Below are positions 15,030-23,100 of a DNA stretch of 64,000 nucleotides, in pieces. Origin of the DNA: a virus. Position 1 is the first letter of the stretch, and each line of letters starts with the position of its first letter. The notes under the pieces were generated by a model. It saw nothing but the letters and a program-made list of their open reading frames with translations. It did no database searches and was not told the origin of the DNA. The DNA is taken from IMG/VR virus record IMGVR_UViG_3300046167_000453, positions 1 to 64,000 of that record; one strand, 5' to 3'. Made by a program: the position numbers and the translations under genes.

Positions 15030-15247
15030 AATACGAAAATATATATGTCGTTTTTGACATAACAAAAGGGCCAAAAGTAATAATTGAAACACTGGACACA
15101 TACGGTGATGAAGGTTGGGAATGTTGTAGTATGCTATCAGTTGGCAATATAAACATCGTTGCTTTCTTAAAGCGAAGGATTGGCGGAGAAGAACCCGTTG
15201 ATGAAGAAAGTGCGAAGATTTCAAAACTTTGGTCTAATGGTTCGTGA
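15026..15247 (+). CDS. Hypothetical small protein before the exonuclease
   Basis: A 73-residue protein starting with ATG 15026 after GGAAGTGAAAGT and overlapping the helicase stop by 4 bases. It has an alternating strand-helix-strand pattern (NIYVVFDITKG, EGWECCSMLS, NIVAFLKRR), similar to small DUF4177-like proteins of phages. The family guess is weak. Confidence 0.5.
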   Translation: MKYENIYVVFDITKGPKVIIETLDTYGDEGWECCSMLSVGNINIVAFLKRRIGGEEPVDEESAKISKLWSNGS

Positions 15248-15251
15248 TGCT

Positions 15252-15845
15252 ATGTCTGTATTAGCATTAGATATTGAGACTAAGAATATGTCTCACGAAA
15301 TAGGGGGATTTGGTAATACTCATATGTTTCAAGTATCAACAGTGGCAACATGGGATGGGAATACAGGAACAGTCTATGTGGATGAAACCGTTGATACTTT
15401 CGCAAAAAGCGGCCATGTTATTAAATCACTACAACAGTTAAAGTATGACTTAGACGACCATTTTCAAAAAGGTGGCAAGTTATTAGGACACAACATTGTG
15501 GCGTTTGATTTGCCTATACTTAGAGACTCTATGGATATTTATTGTATTCACAAGTATTTGAACAACGAACAATACATTGACACAAGTAAAGAATTACTTA
15601 AGGGTCATGGTGAAAGATTTCAACTCAAAAACTTAGTTAAATGCACTATGGATGACTCAAAGTTAATGGATAGTGCAGATGCACCTAAGTTATGGAAAAT
15701 GGGAAAATATGATGAAGTAGTAGAGTATTGCATGAAAGACACACAGTTAGTATATGACTTGTGGGGATATGGAAAAGAGAATGGTATTGTAAAAGCCTTC
15801 TCTATTGAAAAAGAAGAATTTATAGATTTAGGAGTTGATTGGTAA
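15252..15845 (+). CDS. DnaQ-like 3'-5' exonuclease
   Basis: About 198 residues with the three DEDDy exonuclease motifs: LALDIETK (motif I), GHNIVAFDLPIL (motif II) and YCMKDTQLVYD (motif III, Tyr and Asp). This is a stand-alone RNase H-fold proofreading-type nuclease, additional to the exonuclease domain inside PolB. ATG 15252 is chosen because the first motif follows within a few residues; in-frame ATGs at 15201 and 15237 are alternatives. The gene lies at the end of the replication block. Confidence 0.82.
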   Translation: MSVLALDIETKNMSHEIGGFGNTHMFQVSTVATWDGNTGTVYVDETVDTFAKSGHVIKSLQQLKYDLDDHFQKGGKLLGHNIVAFDLPILRDSMDIYCIHKYLNNEQYIDTSKELLKGHGERFQLKNLVKCTMDDSKLMDSADAPKLWKMGKYDEVVEYCMKDTQLVYDLWGYGKENGIVKAFSIEKEEFIDLGVDW

Positions 15846-16000
15846 TGTCCACAGCAGAATGGTTTGGCCTATTTATTTTCTTGATAGTAGTTTCGCTATT
15901 ATTCTTTGCAGCGTTTGGTGGTTCTAATATCACTGAACACAGCGTAGATGAATACATTAAGCGACTACTTGGGGATAATAACGAAGGCGAGCAAAAATGA
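15845..16000 (+). CDS. Small single-pass membrane protein
   Basis: Fifty-one residues starting at ATG 15845, overlapping the exonuclease stop (TAATG). Residues 6-25 are strongly hydrophobic (WFGLFIFLIVVSLLFFAAF), followed by an acidic tail (EHSVDEYIKRLLGDNNEGE). It fits a small inner membrane protein of unknown role. Overlap with both neighbours supports it as a real gene. Confidence 0.5.
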   Translation: MSTAEWFGLFIFLIVVSLLFFAAFGGSNITEHSVDEYIKRLLGDNNEGEQK

Positions 16001-16140
16001 GTTTAAAGCAAACTTGTAAGTATTGCGGAGAGAAAACTCTTGCGAAGCGTATATTGGGTTTCTATGTCGGGTCTAGCGACCAAAAGAAACTTTGGGAATG
16101 TAGAGAGTGTTTTGGTATTTGGAGTGTAACTACAAAGTAA
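15997..16140 (+). CDS. Small zinc-ribbon protein, last gene of the early block
   Basis: Forty-seven residues beginning at ATG 15997 (ATGA overlap). Two CxxC pairs (TCKYCGEK and WECRECFG) are separated by 26 residues, a typical zinc ribbon. It ends at 16140, ten bases before a strong terminator-like hairpin. Probably a nucleic acid or protein adaptor; exact role unknown. Confidence 0.6.
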   Translation: MSLKQTCKYCGEKTLAKRILGFYVGSSDQKKLWECRECFGIWSVTTK

Positions 16141-16150
16141 AAAATATTTA

Positions 16151-16188
16151 GGATAGGTTGGCCTTCGGGTCAGCCTGTCCTTTTTTTT
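16151..16188 (+). terminator. Hairpin with UUCG loop and U-tract
   Basis: A 13-base-pair stem (16151-16163 with 16168-16180, including G-U pairs) closed by a TTCG tetraloop and followed directly by eight T. It lies 10 bases after the last early gene, so it should end early transcription before the tRNA and the convergent late genes. The form is that of a bacterial intrinsic terminator; archaeal RNA polymerase terminates mainly on the U-tract, which is also present. Confidence 0.85.
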
Positions 16189-16238
16189 ATGGATTTTTTT
16201 TTCAAAAACTAAGTTAATAGTTTCTTCGTTTTTTAATT

Positions 16239-16313
16239 GAGCGTGTGGTGTAATGGATAGCATTTTGGCCTTCTAAGCCGAAGATACGGGTTCGATTCCT
16301 GTCACGCTCGCCA
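16239..16313 (+). tRNA. tRNA-Arg (anticodon UCU), CCA end encoded
   Basis: A full cloverleaf can be folded. The acceptor stem pairs GAGCGTG with CACGCTC, the anticodon stem TTGGC with GCCGA around loop CTTCTAA (anticodon TCT), the T arm ACGGG with CCTGT around TTCGATT, and the D arm uses G-U pairs. The discriminator base is G and CCA is encoded. It decodes AGA, which is very common in this AT-rich genome, so it probably supplements the host's tRNA pool. It lies between the convergent early and late blocks. Confidence 0.93.
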
Positions 16314-16314
16314 A

Positions 16315-16401
16315 TTAATTGAATAAATCTTCAGATAAAAACCAAAGCATCATAAACCCAAAAATAAAACTAATAGTAAAAGCAAAAAATAAAGGAATCA
16401 T
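16315..16401 (-). CDS. Tiny hydrophobic protein, last gene of the late block
   Basis: Twenty-eight residues, almost entirely one membrane helix (MIPLFFAFTISFIFGFMMLW) with a short acidic end. Its ATG overlaps the stop of the preceding tiny gene (TAATG), suggesting coupled translation. Being the final gene of the late transcript and a membrane peptide, it could take part in cell exit, but it has no family match. Confidence 0.35.
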   Translation of the reverse strand: MIPLFFAFTISFIFGFMMLWFLSEDLFN

Positions 16402-16508
16402 TAACCACACACCTCGCACATTAAATAATGAATGCTTGTCATAGCAATAGGAAAAGAAACTACTATTAATAATAATAGTGTTTTTGAAATCATTTCATTA
16501 ATATTCAT
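16401..16508 (-). CDS. Tiny membrane protein near the end of the late block
   Basis: Thirty-five residues with one hydrophobic segment (TLLLLIVVSFPIAMTSI) and a C-terminal CEVCG pair. The upstream GGTTGATGTGAT resembles the GAGGTGAT ribosome site used throughout the late block. It overlaps the next tiny membrane gene by one base. A lysis-related pair is an attractive but unproven idea. Confidence 0.38.
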   Translation of the reverse strand: MNINEMISKTLLLLIVVSFPIAMTSIHYLMCEVCG

Positions 16509-16534
16509 AGTATCACATCAACCGTCTTTAGTTA

Positions 16535-16762
16535 TTATTGCACTCTAAGTTCAATAACCGGCATAGTATTGGTTCTTGTTCCGCCATCTCCGGTAACTGT
16601 GGCAGGATTAACAGTTCCATTAACTTTAGATTGTAAAGTAGAAGCATATATATTACTTACATATAATTTACTACCATCAGCATTCCAAGATATACCGGAA
16701 AGGAAAAAATCCGTTTCCAGTGTTACTACTCGGCCACCACGGAGATGAACCGATAGTGCCAT
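16535..16762 (-). CDS. Beta-propeller adhesin, C-terminal fragment
   Basis: The useful part begins around GISWNADGSKLYVSN, another blade motif of the propeller encoded just upstream in transcription order, so this frame is the displaced end of that protein rather than a gene with its own start. Removing one T from the T6 run at about 16706-16711 (A-run on the + strand) gives a continuous GFFLSGISWNADG. The end contains a Thr/Val-rich strand region and NTMPVIELRVQ. Confidence 0.6.
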   Translation of the reverse strand: MALSVHLRGGRVVTLETDFFLSGISWNADGSKLYVSNIYASTLQSKVNGTVNPATVTGDGGTRTNTMPVIELRVQ

Positions 16763-17546
16763 AGAAAGAAGTCAAATCAAGTGTAGTAACGAGCGTTCCA
16801 CTTGTAATATCGTAAGCAGTTGATAGGTCGTATTCGTGAATATATCCATCGTGTTCAGCAAGATACATCTTAGTGCCATCGGAATTGAAAATTAAGTCAG
16901 AAATAATGTCATGTGGTAAATCAACGCTACCAAGTAATGTATCGCTGTTTTGAACTACATAATTTGTTGATGTTGAATATTGTTTAATTTTCGATTTACC
17001 ATTAAGCGGAACATTTTGGTAGCCGAAGTAATACTTAGAACCATCATCATTCCAACGAGCGTATCTAATTCCACCACCTGCGTATAAAGAACTACCATTA
17101 AGAGTTACTGTTAAACTACTACCACTTTGAGAGAGAGTCCCACTTCTTACTCTATTTGCGTGATGGTCGGCAATAATTATTTTTGTTGCGGTGCTATCCA
17201 AACCAAAACCCTCACAACTGTTTATACTTAATCCCGTAGGGTTTTGTCTTACAACTGCCCCGTTTCCAGTAGAACTAATTGGTAACTTTGAAAATAATAC
17301 ATGTGTGCTATCAAAGTTATTATTATTACCTCTATTTGAAATATACATGTCTGTGCCTATTACTTGCATACCAGTTAGCCATGCCGAATTAGCCGCACCT
17401 GCGTTAAAGTTAATTCCTACTGCATTGTTTCCGGCAGTTTCATGTATGGCTTTAACAGAAGCCAAATTGTATAAGTCTGTATTAACAGTAACAGCATTAG
17501 CCTTTTGTTCAGCGCAAGAACCAGCAATAGCGAGATACAAACTCAT
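16677..17546 (-). CDS. Beta-propeller protein, likely tail adhesin
   Basis: A 289-residue frame with repeats of the blade signature (WNDDGSKYYFGY, FNSDGTKMYLAE) followed by motifs such as IHEYDLSTAYDITSG. These repeats form beta-propellers in marine virus and bacterial surface proteins and often bind receptors. The end of the frame (FPFRYILEC) is an artefact of a one-base shift; the real end lies in 16535-16762, giving about 337 residues. Placement after the fibre-like gene at the tail end of the operon supports a host-recognition role. Confidence 0.6.
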   Translation of the reverse strand: MSLYLAIAGSCAEQKANAVTVNTDLYNLASVKAIHETAGNNAVGINFNAGAANSAWLTGMQVIGTDMYISNRGNNNNFDSTHVLFSKLPISSTGNGAVVRQNPTGLSINSCEGFGLDSTATKIIIADHHANRVRSGTLSQSGSSLTVTLNGSSLYAGGGIRYARWNDDGSKYYFGYQNVPLNGKSKIKQYSTSTNYVVQNSDTLLGSVDLPHDIISDLIFNSDGTKMYLAEHDGYIHEYDLSTAYDITSGTLVTTLDLTSFYGTIGSSPWWPSSNTGNGFFPFRYILEC

Positions 17547-19786
17547 ACCCCCAAAACAACATAATCAGTTCCGGTTGAAATACAAGTAACACCATTACGA
17601 GCCGCTACTGCAATATCAGTTTGTGCGCCATTCATGTTATCACCCGCACCACTACCACTATTAGTTCTTAATGTAAAACCATTACCGTCATTATTGATAA
17701 TAGTGAAATGAACACCTGCACCTTGATTGTCGGGGATTGTAATAACAATGCTACTCCCTGTAACAAAAACATATCTACCTGCGTGGTCTGATTCGGTTAA
17801 AGTAGTAGAAGCGGTTAAAGCAACAACAGGTAGTCTTGTTGCAAGAAGGGTTTTAGTTGGGGCTACTACTAAATCATCATTTAAAATAGTAGTTCCTGTT
17901 ACTTCCAATGTTGACGCAATAATAATATCATCTGCTAATTTATCACTATTAACTGCATCATCGGCAATATGTTGTGTTCCAATTCCATTATTTTTAACCC
18001 GCAGGGTATCGCTATTTGTTTCAATAGTAGAATCATCTACATTTACTGCTATTACTGCACTTGAAGCAGTAAGACCATCACCCGCAAACAAAGTTGCTAT
18101 GTCATCAATTGACTCTTTATGTATGCCATTGTCTCCACTGTCATTAAATGCTATTGTATCTCCACTCGCAATTGCTTCAGCAGTTAAATTATTTATATCT
18201 AAACTTAGGCTTGGTGTTCCAGTTGTAGCACCACCCGCCAAACCACTATTAGAAGCAGTTGTAATTCCTTCAATATCACCACTACTTGAAGAAACAGCCG
18301 CCCAAGTTAAACCACCTGCCGCACCACTTTGGGCTTGTAGAAAATATCCGTTTGTTGGTGTATTAGAAACTTTAAGGTTGTCTTCATCAACAACATTAGA
18401 AGCAATAACAGTAGCACCATCGGCACTAGAAGTAACTTCGCCTGTATGGTTGGGGTGTTCATATTCTCTATCAATAATTAAATATCCATTAGTCAAGGAA
18501 CTTCCATCCACTGAAAAAGAATCACTTATTGCATATAACATTACAGATTCTAGAGGTCTTAATTTTAAGTTGTTTACATCGGTTTGTCTATAATCCTCAC
18601 CAACACGGTTATCCTCAAATTTATCCGAGGATTGAGTAGTTACTGTTAAATTAGAAGTATCTACATTTTTAATTATAATAACTCTACTTTCAATAGATAC
18701 CGCCGCAGGTAGAGTAATGGTGTTACTATTACTAGAAGCATCCACTACAAGCAAAGAAGTGCTTCCATCATATTGCGTTACTCCCGAAGCACCTAAAGCC
18801 AATGCATTTTCTATTGAAACCAAACCCTCCACTACTAATAATTCTGGTTGAGCAGTTAATGTTCCGTCTCCATCGGAAGTTAGAACTCTATTAGCACCAT
18901 CATTAGCAATAACTTCTGTTAAATCTAAATTAAGAGTAGTGGCGGCGGGATTATCCAAACCAGCACTTACGGTAATTTCTGTCAAATCTAAATTAATAGT
19001 AGCGGAATATGCTCCACTAGCAGTATTCGCTTCCGAAGCAATACCAATACCTGTTCCATCGGTTAAATCAACGCCAGTAATATCTCCTTGAGGTGCTAAT
19101 GCGTTAATTTGAGCAACTGTAACTGATTTAATTACATCGGAAGCATTTGCGTCTTGAATAATAACTTTATCTGAACCATTTGCGGCGGGAGTAACACTCC
19201 CTATGCCGGAAATAAATAAACCGTCACTAGTTCCAGTAATTGAACTTACTTCAGTGTAAGCATTAGAGTTTTCATAAGCAATACTTACACTATTTTCTGT
19301 TTTATCTGTTGTCAAATATTGAACATTTCTTGCGCCACTACTTGTAGTTGATGAGTATTCAACAATAGCAATAATAGTATCTCCCGAAGTATAGTCGGGA
19401 ACTTTATTTGCGGCTGTTGGTTTTCTTATTAGAATGAAATTATTTTCATCAACTACAACAAGATGATAACCTTTATCGTATGTTGTAATTAATTCACTTG
19501 CATTAAATGTAAATGATGCAGAAGTTGTTCCTGTTTTATATTGAGCAACATATTTCTTTCCATCTCTAAGGTATGTTCCTGCTGATACTGCGACTGTTCC
19601 ACCATTAGCCGTTGATTGAGTAATATCAAAATCATTTGAGTTGTTCTTAACTACTAGGTTTTGTCTTGCCATTTGAGAAAGACCTTTGATTAAACCAGTA
19701 TGAGGAAAATCAGAAGCGTCAGTAATTCCGGCTAAAGAACCACCTTGTCCCATTGTTGAAATTTTGTGCGGGTTATTTTCTACCAT
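17543..19786 (-). CDS. Long tail fibre-like protein
   Basis: A 747-residue low-complexity, Ser/Thr/Asn/Asp-rich, beta-repetitive protein typical of phage fibres. Short repeats occur, for example ATINLDLTEI and TTLNLDLTEV, and the segment NNGIGTQHIADDAVNSDKLADD matches the trimeric fibre repeat type common in marine phages. The C-terminus (VFVTGSSIVITIPDNQ...DYVVLGV) resembles fibre-end domains that describe distribution of values on a grid. It lies after the hub protein and overlaps the propeller gene by 4 bases, so both likely form the receptor-binding apparatus. Confidence 0.7.
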   Translation of the reverse strand: MVENNPHKISTMGQGGSLAGITDASDFPHTGLIKGLSQMARQNLVVKNNSNDFDITQSTANGGTVAVSAGTYLRDGKKYVAQYKTGTTSASFTFNASELITTYDKGYHLVVVDENNFILIRKPTAANKVPDYTSGDTIIAIVEYSSTTSSGARNVQYLTTDKTENSVSIAYENSNAYTEVSSITGTSDGLFISGIGSVTPAANGSDKVIIQDANASDVIKSVTVAQINALAPQGDITGVDLTDGTGIGIASEANTASGAYSATINLDLTEITVSAGLDNPAATTLNLDLTEVIANDGANRVLTSDGDGTLTAQPELLVVEGLVSIENALALGASGVTQYDGSTSLLVVDASSNSNTITLPAAVSIESRVIIIKNVDTSNLTVTTQSSDKFEDNRVGEDYRQTDVNNLKLRPLESVMLYAISDSFSVDGSSLTNGYLIIDREYEHPNHTGEVTSSADGATVIASNVVDEDNLKVSNTPTNGYFLQAQSGAAGGLTWAAVSSSSGDIEGITTASNSGLAGGATTGTPSLSLDINNLTAEAIASGDTIAFNDSGDNGIHKESIDDIATLFAGDGLTASSAVIAVNVDDSTIETNSDTLRVKNNGIGTQHIADDAVNSDKLADDIIIASTLEVTGTTILNDDLVVAPTKTLLATRLPVVALTASTTLTESDHAGRYVFVTGSSIVITIPDNQGAGVHFTIINNDGNGFTLRTNSGSGAGDNMNGAQTDIAVAARNGVTCISTGTDYVVLGV

Positions 19787-19787
19787 T

Positions 19788-20171
19788 TTATTCCACCTCT
19801 AATACTAAAAATATTTCTATTTGTTCATTTGCTGCAAACGGGCCAACTCCTTCAAATGCTACTCTTGATAACATAAATGCTGCGGCATCGTCAAAAGAAT
19901 CTCCCGAATCATCTGCGCCAAAACTTGCTTCTCGAATAACCTTACCTGTGATATTTGAACCTTCAACGGATAGTTTTATCTCAACAACATTATCATCGGA
20001 ACGAGTTGCTACATATTGAGAAGGAGTAATATTTAAGGGAACATCTAAAGCAGTTGCGGCAGGACTTGTTGAATTGCCACCTAATCCTAAATCAGCAGAA
20101 CCTTGATTTGTTCCATCAATTAATTCAACAATGTAAGCCGCAAGTTTGTTTCGTAATAAGTCAGTTATCAA
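19788..20171 (-). CDS. Small tail-associated beta protein
   Basis: A 127-residue protein with a TTG start after GGAGGAAG. It has LRNKLAAYIVELIDGTNQGSAD at the start and beta-rich motifs (NVVEIKLSVEGSNITGKVIRE, EQIEIFLVLEVE). It sits between the hub and the fibre gene, overlapping the hub stop by 4 bases, so it is probably a baseplate or fibre-attachment component. No family recognised. Confidence 0.5.
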   Translation of the reverse strand: MITDLLRNKLAAYIVELIDGTNQGSADLGLGGNSTSPAATALDVPLNITPSQYVATRSDDNVVEIKLSVEGSNITGKVIREASFGADDSGDSFDDAAAFMLSRVAFEGVGPFAANEQIEIFLVLEVE

Positions 20172-23100
20172 AATTCTTCCTCCACTAAGTCAGTATAGGT
20201 GATTGATGCGCCACTTGTAAATCCAAGTGGGGTGCTTCCGGTATTTAACGCTGTCGTGAAACCAAGTGTAACTCCGCCAGTAGTGGTTCTTTTACGAACT
20301 AATAGGCGCATTGGTTTAATTTTAATCGAATCTAAGAACCCAAGACCGATGTTTGATTCATTAGATTTAGCATTTTGTTGAGTTTGGGCGGTGTTTATAT
20401 CAATAGCCAATTCTGAAAATCTATCTTCCATCTGAGTATTATATTTTCCTAGTTCCAATTCCATTAAACCTGTAAGAGCATGGGTTATTTCTAGAACTAA
20501 ATATTGGTTTCTAGGAATGTTTTCTTGTTTTATTTCCACTTCTACTATATCTCCGACCTTAAGTTGGCTTATATTAGCATGGCCTACTGTTACTCTAAGT
20601 TTGGTATTATCTCCAGAATGTAGTCTAAGAAGTTCCTTTGCTCTTGTATCTACTTCTTCTTGAGTGGTTAATTTTCTTTCAAACACTTTTAGTGATTTTC
20701 TACCTATTTTGTTAATGCTTCTCATATCTCTTCTTTTAGACTTATGTGATTTTCCGTGAACTATAATTTCATTGTATTCTTCAAAGGTGCTATCTAATAA
20801 ATCGTATTCATATATTCTAATGTCTCCATTATCACTAATGAGTAGATTAGTATAAAAGTCAGAACTCTCTTTGTTTTTAATTGTGAATGTATCTTCTGTT
20901 TGAACTAAAGTTTTATCTTTCTTTTGCAATAAGAAGTTGATTGCTTCAAACAAACTCACCCCATCAAAATTAGGTGCTAAAAATAAAGGATAGTCCTCTC
21001 TTGTTATATCAAAAGAAGTGTTTTGTTCTTCAAATAACTCTTCTATTATATCTTCAGTTTCATTACAAATACTTACAACAGAACCAATCATAGCCCTTTT
21101 AGCATTAGTATCAATAGGAGATTCTCCACCAACTGTAATTGAAGTAATTTCGGAAACAGAAACTACTCCGAGAGTTTCTTGTATAGTATCAAATGAAATA
21201 GTATTCCCTATTACATTCCCTCCTTTTTTAACAAAGGAAAAATTAGTAGAGTAAGTATTATTTCCATCACTTACGCAAAAATTACCATTTTTGTTTTCTA
21301 ACATATCGTCTAAACTTGCGGCTGGAACGATGTTTCTTTTTTGCCCAGAAGCATTTTCAATATCAATGACAACATACATTGAAAGAATACCCTCATTATT
21401 GCCTTGTAAAGTTCTATCTCCCGTTGCTTTATGTAAAGCATAATTATTAGTTTGCTTATAAACATCATTAGCATAAGGCATTTTAGTGTAAGAGGAAGAA
21501 AGAGTATTCAATTCTATTTCCTTTGGGCTAAAATCATATGTGCAAGTGTGATTAGGTTGTAATATTCTATACCACGCGTTTGCTGTCAATTGTAAGTCAG
21601 TTACTATAATATGGGTTTCTGTTCCGTTACTATGGTCTATTTCATGTGAAATAACATAAGGTATATTTGCTTGTGCATTATTATTTAAACCGTAAGTTTC
21701 GGATAATGCAGCAGATATGCTAGCACTACTTCCTGTTGAGTCAATGTAAAACCCACCAGTTGCTAAATATGTTCCCGTCAAATTAACAAACTTTAGCCAA
21801 GAATATTCATCAGAAGCGGCTATATTATATCTAAAAATATCTTGATTTCCAATTGTTTTAGCAGTAGAAGAATAAGATGAAGGTGATTTTAGTCTTGGTT
21901 TAAATCCTAAAAATACTCCATCGGCTAGTTTATCTAAATCAGAACCACTTATTGCCGTTCCCCCTTGTGTTTCCACATTTGCGAAATTAGTGTTCAATGA
22001 ATGTCCTATTATTCCATAAGTTTCACTTTCACTAGTAGCACTATCCTTGTGTTTAGTCGTTGCTTTAATGTGAGAACCAACCATTCCAGAAGAAACTAAT
22101 TGAGTTCCGTCTTCTATTGAATACCTATCTAAGAAAATAGGTAGCCAATATTGCATAAATAAAGCATTACCATCAGCAGCCCCACTTCCATCAATGATTG
22201 GTATACCATCAAATAATTCTAGTAATTTAGAACTGTGAACATTGTCAGTGCCAGCAGAATCTATTAGTTCAAAATCTCCACCTATATTTACAGGATTAAT
22301 TAAGTTGTGTTTTTTATTTGCATTAGAACTAGAAACTCCTAAATGTGTTCCAAAAGTGGCTTCCCATTCATTTTGTGAATATCCATTACCAGCACCATCC
22401 GAACTTGAAACACTATTTAAAACGACTCCTTTGTGCATATGAATTTCTTCGTGTCTTTTAACAAATGAATCTTTAACTCCAACTCCTGTAAATTTAGCCT
22501 CATTAGTATTAGTGATTTTATATATTGCATTAGTAGCAGTATTATGAGAAACTCCATCTGTATTATATCTATTTTCATGTAACAATACTATATTATCATC
22601 TGTTCCATCACTAGCCCCATCACAAACCCCAATAAATCTACCGTGACTATCTAATAGTAAATCACCATCAGCAACAGAAACATCACCTGTAAATGTCAAA
22701 AGTTTAAGGTTGCTATCTTGTGTTGCATGTAATGTTCCTAAATTTGAAGAATGGTCGTGTGAATAATAATAAAATATGGGTAGCGTTGTTTCTTTATCCG
22801 GTGGATTTTCTGGGTCAAATTGATTAAGAGTCCAGTCGAAACAAAGTTCAGTTAATCGCATCATACCAAATCTAGTTAAATCAGAAAGGTTTTTTTCGCT
22901 GGATAGTATCGAGGAAGAAGAATAGTCGCCATCCTTAAAAGAAATTCTATTTGTAACTACTCCTGAATTGTCCTTAGTTTCACTTGAATTGATGCTAGAA
23001 TTTTGACTTAGTGCAAATATATTATAGTTTGTTATTTTTCTAGTTTGACTAGGGTATAAAAGACTATCCTTTCTAGTAGAAGAATATGGCTCTAAATCCG

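Noticed and set aside
16239-16313. tRNA as attachment site for an integrated element
   Set aside because: No integrase gene and no direct repeat of the tRNA end were seen in the window.
17191-18593. Long open frames on the + strand opposite the fibre and propeller genes
   Set aside because: They mirror the Ser/Thr-rich genes on the - strand, lack ribosome sites and have low-complexity products rich in Val/Leu/Pro; they are shadow frames.
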